64,000 nucleotides of DNA from Terebella lapidaria (taxonomy: Eukaryota > Annelida > Polychaeta > Terebellida > Terebellidae). The notes beneath the pieces are model-generated. The model did no database searches, was not told where the DNA came from, and was given only the letters and a program-made list of their open reading frames with translations. How positions within the stretch are numbered: the first letter of the stretch is position 1; every line of letters starts with the position of its first letter. This document shows, in pieces, positions 35,436 through 48,272 of the stretch. The position numbers and the translations under genes were made by a program. Location of the stretch: positions 36,640,165-36,704,164 of the forward strand of contig OX424564.1 of NCBI GenBank assembly GCA_949152475.1, given 5' to 3'.

Positions 35436-35460
35436 TCGCTCTGTGAGCAATCAAGCGAGT
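35436..35460 (+). other. Family 4 3' terminal hairpin
   Basis: CTCGCT, 13-nt loop, AGCGAG after the inverted head arm ATTTCGCCAAGT. An alternative inner stem is GCTC-TGT-GAGC (35439-35449). The terminus is TCTTCAT and not the CTCG of the other families. Confidence 0.6.
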
Positions 35461-35467
35461 CTTCATT

Positions 35468-38400
35468 TGTTTGTTTGTCTGTCTGTCTGTCTGTCTGTTT
35501 GCACGTTACAGGCCACAGTTTTAGTGCGAGCATCACCAAATTTTTCTGATAGGTAGGTATTCACCCAGGAAGGACACCGAAAGTTTTTGAAGAAAATCGG
35601 TTTATTGATGACGTCATCAAAAATTCTTGAAAACTCGAAAAATCCCTATCTTTAACATGGGGCGATTTTTCAAAAATTCATAACTCGTTCAATTTTCAAT
35701 GAATTCTCTTGAAATTTTAGTCACATGTGTAGAATGACATCCTATACACACATTATAATTTTGACCCGGATCGGACCCGGATTACGGATTTGACAGCTAT
35801 TTGAATTTAACATTGAAAACTCCATTTAACTTATATTTTATATTATATTTCGGTCTATTGTGCATATTTCAGCTTGATTTTTCCTACAAAGTGGCGGACT
35901 ATCGTGGTCCATAAACTGACAAAATTTCATCCGGATCGGATCCGGATTCCGGATTTTATGGATACATTTATTTTTCTTCTGGATCCAATTTTTAAAAAAT
36001 AATTCAACATTTAATTTTGAAGTTTTTTATGTAGAAAATTGCAGTGTTATTTCTAGTTTATGGTGCACTTTTCATGTTGAAAATATATTGAAAACTCGCT
36101 GAGATATCAAGACGGAAAGAGAGGTGGGGTAAATCTGTCTGTCAGCCCGTTCACACGCCAATAAGATGTGGAAACGATTACCCCCTGTGCACTTGTACCG
36201 TCTCTAATATCAACACTCGGTCGCGTAGTAATACAATATGCCTTGTATGCATCTGAATACTGATCTCAAACAACATTTCTGTGGTTTCCTAACTCAGTGA
36301 CACACAAGTGATATAACAAAGCCTAAAACTCTTGTCTAAATACAATCTGTGGCAAGCCAGGGGCTCTTTTATATCAGCACTATCGACATTTACGAAAATG
36401 CGTAGGGAGCACCATTCATCTAAAAACCAAAGATCCTGTACATGAAACGGATATACGCAGGGTCTCTTCTACTTGCGGAGCTTTATTAGTTGACGAATTG
36501 AAAATTCGACAACTATGTTGGTCAGTTCCGTTTGTTTGTTTGTTTGTTTGTTTGTCTGTCTGTCTGTCTGTCTGTTTGCACGTTACAGGCCACAGTTTTA
36601 GTGCGAGCATCACCAAATTTTTCTGATAGGTAGGTATTCACCCAGGAAGGACACCGAAAGTTTTTGAAGAAAATCGGTTTATTGATGACGTCATCAAAAA
36701 TTCTTGAAAACTCGAAAAATCCCTATCTTTAACATGGGGCGATTTTTCAAAAATTCATAACTCGTTCAATTTTCAATGAATTCTCTTGAAATTTTAGTCA
36801 CATGTGTAGAATGACATCCTATACACACATTATAATTCTGACCCGGATCGGACCCGGATTACGGATTTGACAGCTATTTGAATTTAACATTGAAAACTCC
36901 ATTTAACTTATATTTTATATTATATTTCGGTCTATTGTGCATATTTCAGCTTGATTTTTCCTACAAAGTGGCGGACTATCGTGGTCCATAAACTGACAAA
37001 ATTTCATCCGGATCGGATCCGGATTCCGGATTTTATGGATACATTTATTTTTCTTCTGGATCCAATTTTTAAAAAATAATTCAACATTTAATTTTGAAGT
37101 TTTTTATGTAGAAAATTGCAGTGTTATTTCTAGTTTATGGTGCACTTTTCATGTTGAAAATATATTGAAAACTCGCTGAGATATCAAGACGGAAAGAGAG
37201 GTGGGGTAAATCTGTCTGTCAGCCCGTTCACACGCCAATAAGATGTGGAAACGATTACCCCCTGTGCACTTGTACCGTCTCTAATATCAACACTCGGTCG
37301 CGTAGTAATACAATATGCCTTGTATGCATCTGAATACTGATCTCAAACAACATTTCTGTGGTTTCCTAACTCAGTGACACACAAGTGATATAACAAAGCC
37401 TAAAACTCTTGTCTAAATACAATCTGTGGCAAGCCAGGGGCTCTTTTATATCAGCACTATCGACATTTACGAAAATGCGTAGGGAGCACCATTCATCTAA
37501 AAACCAAAGATCCTGTACATGAAACGGATATACGCAGGGTCTCTTCTACTTGCGGAGCTTTATTAGTTGACGAATTGAAAATTCGACAACTATGTTGGTC
37601 AGTTCCGTTTGTTTGTTTGTTTGTCTGTCTGTCTGTCTGTCTGTTTGCACGTTACAGGCCACAGTTTTAGTGCGAGCATCACCAAATTTTTCTGATAGGT
37701 AGGTATTCACCCAGGAAGGACACCGAAAGTTTTTGAAGAAAATCGGTTTATTGATGACGTCATCAAAAATTCTTGAAAACTCGAAAAATCCCTATCTTTA
37801 ACATGGGGCGATTTTTCAAAAATTCATAACTCGTTCAATTTTCAATGAATTCTCTTGAAATTTTAGTCACATGTGTAGAATGACATCCTATACACACATT
37901 ATAATTTTGGCCCGGATCGGACCCGGATTACGGATTTGACAGCTATTTAAATTTAACATTGAAAACTCCATTTAACTTATATTTGATATTATATTTCGGT
38001 CTATTGTGCATATTTCAGCTTGATTTTTGCTACAAAGTGGCGGACTATCATGGTCCATAAACTGACAAAATTTCATCCGGATCGGATCCGGATTCCGGAT
38101 TTTATGGATACATTTATTTTTCTTCTGGATCCAATTTTTAAAAAATAATTCAACATTTAATTTTGAAGTTTTTTCTGTAGAAAATTGCAGCGTTATTTCT
38201 AGTTTATGGTGCACTTTTCATGTTGAAAATATATTGAAAACTCGCTGAGATATCAAGACGGAAAGAGAGGTGGGGTAAATCTGTTTGTCAGCCCGTTCAC
38301 ACGCCAATAAGATGTGGAAACGATTACCCCCTGTGCACTTGTACCGTCTCCAATAGCAACACTCGGTCGAGTAGTAATACAATATACCTTGTATCCATCT

Positions 38401-40808
38401 GAATAATGATCTAAAGCAACATTTCTGTGGTTTTCTAACTCAGTGATGCACAAGTGATATAACGAAGCCTAAAACTCTTGTCTAAATACAATCTGTGGCA
38501 AGCCAGGGGCTCTTTTATATCAGCACTATCGGGGGTGACGAAAACGCGTAGGGAGCACCATTCATCTAAAAACCAAAGATCCTGTACATGAAACGGATAT
38601 ACGCAGGGTCTCTTCTACTTGCGGAGCTTTATTAGTTGACGAATTGAAAATTCGACAACTATGTTGGTCAGTTCCGTTTGTTTGTTTGTCTGTCTGTCTG
38701 TCTGTTTGCACGTTACAGGCCACAGTTTTAGTGCGAGCATCACGAAATTTTTCTGATAGGTAGGTATTCACCCAAGAAGGACACCGAAAGTTTTTGAAGA
38801 AAATCGGTTTATTGATGACGTCATCAAAAATTCTTGAAAACTCGAAAAATCCCTATCTTTAACATGGGGCGATTTTTCAAAAATTCATAACTCGTTCAAT
38901 TTTCAATGAATTCTCTTGAAATTTTAGTCACATGTGTAGAATGACATCCTATACACACATTATAATTTTGGCCCGGATCGGACCCGGATTACGGATTTGA
39001 CAGCTATTTAAATTTAACATTGAAAACTCCATTTAACTTATATTTGATATTATATTTCGGTCTATTGTGCATATTTCAGCTTGATTTTTCCTACAAAGTG
39101 GCGGACTATCATGGTCCATAAACTGACAAAATTTCATCCGGATCGGATCCGGATTCCGGATTTTATGGATACATTTATTTTTCTTCTGGATCCAATTTTT
39201 AAAAAATAATTCAACATTTAATTTTGAAGTTTTTTCTGTAGAAAATTGCAGCGTTATTTCTAGTTTATGGTGCACTTTTCATGTTGAAAATATATTGAAA
39301 ACTCGCTGAGATATCAAGACGGAAAGAGAGGTGGGGTAAATCTGTTTGTCAGCCCGTTCACACGCCAATAAGATGTGGAAACGATTACCCCCTGTGCACT
39401 TGTACCGTCTCCAATAGCAACACTCGGTCGAGTAGTAATACAATATACCTTGTATCCATCTGAATAATGATCTAAAGCAACATTTCTGTGGTTTTCTAAC
39501 TCAGTGATGCACAAGTGATATAACGAAGCCTAAAACTCTTGTCTAAATACAATCTGTGGCAAGCCAGGGGCTCTTTTATATCAGCACTATCGGGGGTGAC
39601 GAAAACGCGTAGGGAGCACCATTCATCTAAAAACCAAAGATCCTGTACATGAAACGGATATACGCAGGGTCTCTTCTACTTGCGGAGCTTTATTAGTTGA
39701 CGAATTGAAAATTCGACAACTATGTTGGTCAGTTCCGTTTGTTTGTTTGTCTGTCTGTCTGTCTGTTTGCACGTTACAGGCCACAGTTTTAGTGCGAGCA
39801 TCACGAAATTTTTCTGATAGGTAGGTATTCACCCAAGAAGGACACCGAAAGTTTTTGAAGAAAATCGGTTTATTGATGACGTCATCAAAAATTCTTGAAA
39901 ACTCGAAAAATCCCTATCTTTAACATGGGGCGATTTTTCAAAAATTCATAACTCGTTCAATTTTCAATGAATTCTCTTGAAATTTTAGTCACATGTGTAG
40001 AATGACATCCTATACACACATTATAATTTTGGCCCGGATCGGACCCGGATTACGGATTTGACAGCTATTTAAATTTAACATTGAAAACTCCATTTAACTT
40101 ATATTTGATATTATATTTCGGTCTATTGTGCATATTTCAGCTTGATTTTTCCTACAAAGTGGCGGACTATCATGGTCCATAAACTGACAAAATTTCATCC
40201 GGATCGGATCCGGATTCCGGATTTTATGGATACATTTATTTTTCTTCTGGATCCAATTTTTAAAAAATAATTCAACATTTAATTTTGAAGTTTTTTCTGT
40301 AGAAAATTGCAGCGTTATTTCTAGTTTATGGTGCACTTTTCATGTTGAAAATATATTGAAAACTCGCTGAGATATCAAGACGGAAAGAGAGGTGGGGTAA
40401 ATCTGTTTGTCAGCCCGTTCACACGCCAATAAGATGTGGAAACGATTACCCCCTGTGCACTTGTACCGTCTCCAATAGCAACACTCGGTCGAGTAGTAAT
40501 ACAATATACCTTGTATCCATCTGAATAATGATCTAAAGCAACATTTCTGTGGTTTTCTAACTCAGTGATGCACAAGTGATATAACGAAGCCTAAAACTCT
40601 TGTCTAAATACAATCTGTGGCAAGCCAGGGGCTCTTTTATATCAGCACTATCGGGAGTGACGAAAACGCGTAGGGAGCACCATTCATCTAAAAACCAAAG
40701 ATCCTGTACATGAAACGGATATACGCAGGGTCTCTTCTACTTGCGGAGCTTTATTAGTTGACGAATTGAAAATTCGACAACTATGTTGGTCAGTTCCGTT
40801 TGTTTGTT
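35468..40808 (+). repeat. Family 1 head array, right block (1077/1069/1061-bp units)
   Basis: Continuation of the array cut at 32745. Heads at 36488, 37565, 38634, 39695 and 40756 give steps of 1077, 1069, 1061 and 1061. The differences are multiples of four and are accounted for by TTTG/TCTG copy number. The last two full units share further changes (CCAATAGCAAC, GTAGAAAATTGCAGCG, CCCAAGAAGG) and form a distinct local subtype, a sign of local homogenisation. The last head is cut by a nested head at 40809. Confidence 0.92.
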
Positions 40809-42259
40809 AGTTGACGAATTGAAAATTCGACAACTATGTTGGTCAGTTCCGTTTGTTTGTTTGTTTGTTTATTTGTATGTTTGTCTGTTAGCACGTTACA
40901 GGCCACAGTTTTGACCGGATCATCACCAAATGGCACGGATACAATGCCTATGCATAGACCTGGAAATAGTTAGATTTTGGTGACCCTAGCTCTAAGGTCA
41001 AGGTCAAGGTCACACAAAATGTAAAAAACACATAAGTGGCCATAACTCCGGTTATAATGGCCCTAGAGACTTCAAACTCAGTTCATATTGTAGATATACT
41101 CGAGTTCTATCTTCTGTGACCTTGACCTTGGCATTTGACCTTGACCTTGAGAAGTTCGCCCCAGGTCGAAGTCAAGGTCAAGTACGAAGTTCAGTGCACC
41201 ATATCGAGTAGTATATCGTTGGAAAGGTCTTGACCCCCTGATCACAGTAATACCCTATTTTCGACGCTGCGACGTACACTGACGTCACAATGACGTCATA
41301 AACGTCAAATTACCGAAATTTCAAAAGGCCATAACATCGTCAATACTGTATGGAATCTCTTGAAACTTGATATGCATATTGACAGCAATGACCTCTACGA
41401 ATTTAAGTGCAAAGGTCAAAGGTCAAGGTCAAGGTCATCGAAATCCCAGAAAAACACGTTTCCGGTAATAACATCCGTTTGAATTGTCGTCGGTTCATAA
41501 AATTTGAACCATATGATTCAGAAGAGGTATAGCAATCGGACTTATATGTCAATTTCATGATTGACCTTAAACTTGGTCAGGAAAATAAGGTCATATGAGG
41601 AGAACTTCAAGGTCAAATTTCAAAACTAACTGAAACCTATCAAGTAGTATATCAAATGAAAGGTCTTGATTCCCTGGTACATACTTTTTCATCAGTTTTG
41701 AGATGTGACGTTTATTGACGTCACAGTGACGTCACAAACGTTAATTTTTCAAAATTTCAAACGGTCATAGTGTCCACAAATTTTGTTTGATTCTGATGAA
41801 ATTTTACATATATAATATATATATTCATGCACAGGCAATGCACAATTTTTGTGACTCAAGGTCAAAGGACAAGGTCAAGGTCACATAAAGTGTCGAAAAC
41901 ACATAAATGGCCATAACTTCGGTTCTAATCGCCCTAGACACTTCAAACCAAGTTCATATTGTAGATTAACTCGAGTTCTATCTTCTGTGACCTTGACCTT
42001 GACATTTGACCTTTGACCTCCTTTTCAAGGTCAGAGCACAATGTGGCTAATATATCACTTTTTATCGACTTTACAGCTTTGGACATACATGTATAGGAAA
42101 TGATATATGTTAAATTTTCTCATGATTTGAAAATTGAGGTCAGAGCACAAAATGGCTAATATCTCACTAAAACATATATCTAAAACATATATTGTCCGGT
42201 AACCTTCCTTAGTCCGGTAACCTTTCTAATTCGTCAACTGCCGGGCCTATGGCCCCTCG
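40809..42259 (+). mobile_element. Short family 1B element (G), copy 1
   Basis: Head AGTTGACGAATT at 40809, TTTG repeats with TTTATTTGTATG variants, GCACGTTACAGGCCACAG, two AGGTCA-rich modules (near 41000 and 41860), then AATTCGTCAACT, hairpin at 42243-42255 and CCCTCG. About 1.45 kb: an internally shorter 1B relative that lacks the middle part seen at 4421-6766. From 40872 on, it is part of a 2.42-kb tandem duplication. Confidence 0.75.
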
Positions 42260-43294
42260 TAATTGTATGTCCATCAGTAAGATGTCTGTTAGCACGATAG
42301 CGACCACAATTCTGGAGATATTTTCACGAAAATGTACACGGTTATTCTTTATGTTAAAGACTAGAAATGGTTCAATTTTCGTGAAAATCGGTTGAGTGAA
42401 GACGTCACAAAAATATCTAAAAAATTCCTCACGCTGCCGCCACAGTAGCCACACCAGTGCCCAGCCATGGGATATACCAGCATTTATTCTGAGCGCGGTC
42501 TCTCGTACGCTATATACTTCACACGCAGTAACTTCAAGCGACAGATTGGCTCAGTCAGTAAAGGCGTTAGGTGTTGGTGCGCGGGGTCACGGGTTCGATT
42601 CCTATTGTCTTTTTTTTTTTTAAATTCCGACTAAATTACTTTTTCTGTTTCTGAGTGTTTTTTTGTATTAATTCTGATATGTTTTCCACAGTCACCCTTT
42701 TATCTAATTCTATTGTTTCGCGATATTAAATCAAAATCAAGCCTGAAGCAGAAAACACAAAGAATCCACTACTTGGTGCCTTTATCACTGTGTATGGAGT
42801 TTGAAAAAAAAAAACGTTTCATGAATATGCATGAGTGGAATATTTCAGTGTGTCTTCGGATGAATTATTTGATCCAGCTATAATTTTCATTGCAAAATGT
42901 TGTATTTTACGTTTGTTTCTGGCATCATCAAAATCTGATTGCATCCTACACGTACGTTTAATTTCCGAAATTTCAAAAGGCAATAACAGCGTCAATACTG
43001 TATGGAGTATCTTGAAACTTGTTATACCCATTGATAGTATTGACCTCTACGAATTGTAGTACAAAGGTCAAAGATCAAGGTCAGAGTCATCGAAATCCCA
43101 GAAAAAACACCTGTCCAGTAATAACATTTGCTTGAATCGTCGGAGTCTCATCGATTTTGAACCACTTCTTTCGGAAGCGGCAAAACAATCAAATGTGTAT
43201 GTCATTTCCAGATAATAACATTACTATGACCTTGACCTTTCACATTGAGATGAAAGTTTGCGAATTCGTCAACTGCCGGGCCTATGGCCCCTCG
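42260..43294 (+). mobile_element. Right part of a family 1 element with tRNA-like module (H), copy 1
   Basis: Begins in post-head sequence (AATTGTATGTCC, GTTAGCACGATAGCGACCAC) and ends GCGAATTCGTCAACT, hairpin 43278-43290, CCCTCG. The body contains a tRNA-like SINE module (42538-42625) and, further right, AGGTCA-rich sequence. Its head is presumably left of the G element, which would have landed in its tract. A diverged homologue of the left two thirds is at about 54880-55575 within the family 2 element, so the tRNA-like module travels with HINE sequence. Confidence 0.62.
42538..42622 (+). ncRNA. tRNA-like (SINE-type) Pol III promoter module, copy 1
   Basis: An A-box-like TGGCTCAGTCAGTAAAGG starts at 42547 and a consensus B box GGTTCGATTCC lies at 42592-42602, followed at about 42610 by a run of 12 T that would terminate Pol III. 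The spacing is right for a tRNA-derived promoter, but the flanks do not form a convincing acceptor stem, so a working tRNA is unlikely. A tRNA-derived SINE head captured in the element is the best reading. Confidence 0.6.
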
Positions 43295-44682
43295 TTTGTA
43301 TGTTTGTCTGTTAGCACGTTACAGGCCACAGTTTTGACCGGATCATCACCAAATGGCACGGATACAATGCCTATGCATAGACCTGGAAATAGTTAGATTT
43401 TGGTGACCCTAGCTCTAAGGTCAAGGTCAAGGTCACACAAAATGTAAAAAACACATAAGTGGCCATAACTCCGGTTATAATGGCCCTAGAGACTTCAAAC
43501 TCAGTTCATATTGTAGATATACTCGAGTTCTATCTTCTGTGACCTTGACCTTGGCATTTGACCTTGACCTTGAGAAGTTCGCCCCAGGTCGAAGTCAAGG
43601 TCAAGTACGAAGTTCAGTGCACCATATCGAGTAGTATATCGTTGGAAAGGTCTTGACCCCCTGATCACAGTAATACCCTATTTTCGACGCTGCGACGTAC
43701 ACTGACGTCACAATGACGTCATAAACGTCAAATTACCGAAATTTCAAAAGGCCATAACATCGTCAATACTGTATGGAATCTCTTGAAACTTGATATGCAT
43801 ATTGACAGCAATGACCTCTACGAATTTAAGTGCAAAGGTCAAAGGTCAAGGTCAAGGTCATCGAAATCCCAGAAAAACACGTTTCCGGTAATAACATCCG
43901 TTTGAATTGTCGTAGGTTCATAAAATTTGAACCATATGATTCAGAAGAGGTATAGCAATCGGACTTATATGTCAATTTCATGATTGACCTTGAACTTGGT
44001 CAGGAAAATAAGGTCATATGAGGAGAACTTCAAGGTCAAATTTCAAAACTAACTGAAACCTATCAAGTAGTATATCAAATGAAAGGTCTTGATTCCCTGG
44101 TACATACTTTTTCATCAGTTTTGAGATGTGACGTTTATTGACGTCACAGTGACGTCACAAACGTTAATTTTTCAAAATTTCAAACGGTCATAGTGTCCAC
44201 AAATTTTGTTTGATTCTGATGAAATTTTACATATATAATATATATATTCATGCACAGGCAATGCACAATTTTTGTGACTCAAGATCAAAGGACAAGGTCA
44301 AGGTCACATAAAGTGTCGAAAACACATAAATGGCCATAACTTCGGTTCTAATCGCCCTAGACACTTCAAACCAAGTTCATATTGTAGATTAACTCGAGTT
44401 CTATCTTCTGTGACCTTGACCTTGACATTTCACCTTTGACCTCCTTTTCAAGGTCAGAGCACAATGTGGCTAATATATCACTTTTTATCGACTTTACAGC
44501 TTTGGACATACATGTATAGGGAATGATATATGTTAAATTTTCTCATGATTTGAAAATTGAGGTCAGAGCACAAAATAGCTAATATCTCACTAAAACATAT
44601 ATCTAAAACATATATTGTCCGGTAACCTTCCTTAGTCCGGTAACCTTTCTAATTCGTCAACTGCCGGGCCTATGGCCCCTCG
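43295..44682 (+). mobile_element. Short family 1B element (G), copy 2 (headless duplicate)
   Basis: Duplicate of 40872-42259 starting in the TTTGTATGTTTGTCTG tract; there is no head palindrome, because the duplication began within the tract. It ends AATTCGTCAACT, hairpin 44666-44678, CCCCTCG. A few substitutions separate the copies (for example AAGATCAAAGG for AAGGTCAAAGG near 44282). Confidence 0.75.
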
Positions 44683-44683
44683 T

Positions 44684-45719
44684 GATTGTATGTCCATCAG
44701 TAAGATGTCTGTTAGCACGATAGCGACCACAATTCTGGAGATATTTTCACGAAAATTTACACGGTTATTCTTTATGTTAAAGACTAGAAATGGTTCAATT
44801 TTCGTGAAAATCGGTTGAGTGAAGACGTCACAAAAATATCTAAAAAATTCCTCACGCTGCCGCCACAGTAGCCACACCAATGCCCAGCCATGGGATATAC
44901 CAGCATTTATTCTGAGCGCGGTCTCTCGTACGCTATATACTTCACACGCAGTAATTTCAAGTGACAGATTGGCTCAGTCAGTAAAGGCGTTAGGTGTTGG
45001 TGTGCGGGGTCAGGGGTTCGATTCCTATTGTCTTTTTTTTTTTTAAATTCCGACTAAATGACTTTTTCTGTTTCTGAGTGTTTTTTTTGTATTAATTCTG
45101 ATATGTTTTCCACAGTCACCCTTTTATCTAATTCTATTGTTTCGCGATATTAAATCAAAATCAAGCCTGAAGCAGAAAACACAAAGAATCCACTACTTGG
45201 TGCCTTTATCACTGTTTATGGAGTTTGAAAAAATAAAAACGTTTCATGAATATGCATGAGTGGAATAATTCAGTTTGTCTTCGGATGAATTATTTGATCC
45301 AGCTACAATTTTCATTGCAAAATGTTGTATTTTACGTTTGTTTCTGGCATCATCAAAATCTGATTGCATCCTACACGTACGTTTAATTTCCGAAATTTCA
45401 AAAGGCAATAACAGCGTCAATACTGTATGGAGTATCTTGAAACTTGATATACCCATTGATAGTATTGACCTCTACGAATTGTAGTACAAAGGTCAAAGAT
45501 CAAGGTCAAAGTCATCGAAATCCCAGAAAAAACACCTGTCCAGTAATAACATTTGCTTGAATCGTCGGAGTCTCATCAAATTTGAACCACTTCATTCGGA
45601 AGCGGCAAAACAATCAAATGTGTATGTCATTTCCAGATAATAACATTACTATGACCTTGACCTTTCACATTGAGATGAAAGTTTGCGAATTCGTCAACTG
45701 CCGGGCCTATGGCCCCTCG
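44684..45719 (+). mobile_element. Right part of family 1 element with tRNA-like module (H), copy 2
   Basis: Duplicate of 42261-43294 with a net difference of about two bases and scattered substitutions. It ends at hairpin 45703-45715 and CCCCTCG. Together with 43295-44682 it forms the second unit of a two-copy 2.42-kb tandem repeat. Confidence 0.72.
44961..45046 (+). ncRNA. tRNA-like (SINE-type) Pol III promoter module, copy 2
   Basis: A-box-like TGGCTCAGTCAGTAAAGG from 44970; B box GGTTCGATTCC at 45015-45025; T run from about 45033. Both boxes are unchanged relative to copy 1, while the bases between them differ at a few sites. Confidence 0.6.
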
Positions 45720-45725
45720 TTTGTT

Positions 45726-48240
45726 AGTTGACGAATTAAAATTCGTCAACTATGTTGGTCAGTTCCGTTTGTTTGTTAATATGTTTGTCTGTTAGCACGT
45801 TACAGGCCACAGTTTTGACCGGATCATCACCAAACTTTATGGGAACATTCTTTAGGCTTCAAGTGAGCTACCCATCGTTTTTAGTCAAATTCGCTTGAAA
45901 AATGTTGCCATGGCAACCGAAAAACTGCTTTGCACTCTATTGGTATCATCAAAATCTAGTTTGTTCTTTGTATTTTAACGCTCTATAAGACACAGTTTTA
46001 GCCGGATTATCACCAAAGTTCATAGGCACATTGCTTAGGTATATACCTGGGAAAGGGTGAATTTTGGTGACCCTAGGTCAAAGGTCAAGGTCAAGGTCAC
46101 ACAAAATGTTAAAAACACATAAGTGGTCATAACTCCGCTTCTAATCGTTCTAGAGACTTCTAACCAAGTGCATATTGTAGATACACTCGAGTTCTATCGT
46201 CTGTGACCTTGACCTTGACATTTGACCTTGACCTTGAGAAGTTCGCCCCAGGTCGAAGTCAAGGTCAAGTACGAAGGTCAGCGCAGCATGTCGAGTAGTA
46301 TATCGTTGGAAAGGTCTTGACCCCCTGATCGCAGTGATACCCTATTTTCGGCGCTGCGACGTACACTGACGTCACAATGACGTCATAAACGTCAAATTCC
46401 CGAAATTTCAAAAGGCCATAACATCGTCAATACTGCATGGAATCTCTTGAAACTTGATATGCATATTGACAGCAATGACCTCTACGAATTTAAGTGCAAA
46501 GGTCAAAGGTCAAGGTCAAGGTCATCGAAATCCCAGAAAAACACGTTTCCGGTAATAACGTCCGTTATAATTGTCGTAGGTTCATGAAATTTGAACCATA
46601 TCGTTCAGAAGAGGTATAGCAATCGAACCTATATGTCAATTTCATGATTGACCTTGAACTTGGTCAGGAAAATAAGGTCATATGAGGAGAACTTCAAGGT
46701 CAAATTTTAAAACTAACTGAAACCTATCAAGTAGTATATCAAATGAAAGGTCTTGATTCCCTGGTACATACCTTTTCATCAGTTTTGAGCTGTGACGTTT
46801 ATTGACGTCACAGTGACGTCATAAACGTTAATTTTTCAAAATTTCAAACGGTCATAGTGTCCACAAATTTTGTTTGATTCTGATGAAATTTTACAGATAC
46901 AATATATATATTCATGCACAGACAATGCACAATTTTTGTGACTCAAGGTCCAAAGTCAAGGTCAAGGTCACGCAAAATGTTAAAAACACATAAGTGGCCA
47001 TAACTCCGGTTCTATTTGTGCTAAAGACTTCAAACCAAGTTCATATTGTAGATAAACTCGAGTTCTATCTTCTGTGACCTTGACCTCGGCATTTGACCTT
47101 GACCTTGAGAGTTTGCCATGAGGTGAATGTCAAGGTCAGGTACGAAGGTCAGCGAATCATATCGAGTAGTATATCGTTGGAAAGGTCTTGGGCCCCTGAT
47201 TGCAGTGATACCTTATTTTCGGCGCTGCGACGTACACTCACGTCACAATGACGTCATAAACGTCAAATTACCGAAATTTCAAAAGGCCATAACAGCGTCA
47301 ATACTGTATGGAATATCTTGAAACTTGACATGCATATTAATAGCATTGACCTCTACGAATTGAAATACAAAGGTCAAGGTCAAGGTCATCGAAATCCTAG
47401 AAAAACACCTTTTCGGTTATAACATCTGCTTGAATCATTGTAGTCTTATAAATTTTGAACCATATCATTCAGAAGAGGCATGGTAATCATATGTACATGT
47501 CAATTTTATAATTGATCTTGAACTTGGTCGCAAAAATGAGGACACATTCAAAACTTCAAGGTCAAATTTTCAAACTAACTGAAACATATCACAGTTTAGG
47601 TCGGATCATCACCAAACTTTATGGGAACACTTTTTAGGCTCAAAGCCAGGCACCCATTGATTTTAGTCAAATTCGCCTGATAAATGTTGCCATGGCAACG
47701 GAAAAACTGCTTTGCATTCTATTGTTATCATCAAAATCTAGTTTGTTCTTCGTATATTACCGCTCTACAAGCCACAGTTTTGGACGTATCATGACCAAAT
47801 TGTACGTATAAAATGCTTATGTATATACTTGCAAATGGGTGAAATTTGGGGACCCTAGGTCAAAGGTCAAGGTCAAGGTCACATAAAGTGTCGAAAAAAC
47901 ATAAATGGCCATAACTTCGGTTCTAATCGCCCTAGAGACTTCAAACCAAGTTCATATTGTAGATTAACTCGAGTTTTATCTTCTCTGACCTTGACCTTGA
48001 CATTTGACCTTCGACCTCATTTTCAAGGTCAGAGCACAATGTGGCTAATATATCGCTTTTTATCAACTTTACAGCTTTGGACATACATGTATAGGAAATG
48101 ATATATGTTATATCTTCTCATGATTTGAAAATTGAGGTCAGAGCACAAAATGGCTAATATCTCACTAAAACATATATCTAAAACATATATTGTCCGATAA
48201 CCTTCCTAATTCGTCAACTGCCGGGCCTATGGCCCCTCGT
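45726..48240 (+). mobile_element. Family 1B Helentron/HINE-like element, copy 3 (long form)
   Basis: About 2.5 kb. Perfect head palindrome with 2-nt loop (45726-45751), TTTG repeats, then an extra 5' segment holding GTTGCCATGGCAAC (45904-45917) and CACAGTTTTAGCCGGATTAT, then the same modules as copies 1 and 2, a second GTTGCCATGGCAAC at 47686-47699, hairpin 48223-48235 and CCCCTCG. The extra segment resembles the module near 6130-6230, so the 1B body is built from reiterated modules. The right flank is the TTTG/TCTG tract of the next array. Confidence 0.8.
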
Positions 48241-48241
48241 T

Positions 48242-48272
<31 letters not shown>

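Larger units (their letters stand above)
32745..35467 (+). mobile_element. Family 4 Helentron/HINE-like element with 267-bp satellite core
   Basis: About 2.72 kb. The head is a long palindrome, ACTTGGCGAAATCGCT, loop AA, AGCGATTTTGCCAAGT (32745-32778), then ATGTTGGTCACTTGAG and TTTG repeats. The right end has ATTTCGCCAAGT, a perfect inverted copy of the first 12 head bases, then CTCGCT, 13-nt loop, AGCGAG (35436-35460) and TCTTCAT. The core is almost entirely a 267-bp tandem repeat, the classic HINE layout of terminal blocks around a satellite. It is inserted in the TTTG tract of the unit headed at 32688; host tract resumes at about 35468. Confidence 0.78.

Noticed and set aside
42538-42622. 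Functional tRNA gene
   Set aside because: A and B boxes are good, but no convincing acceptor stem pairs, and the module is linked to SINE-like sequence; called tRNA-like instead.
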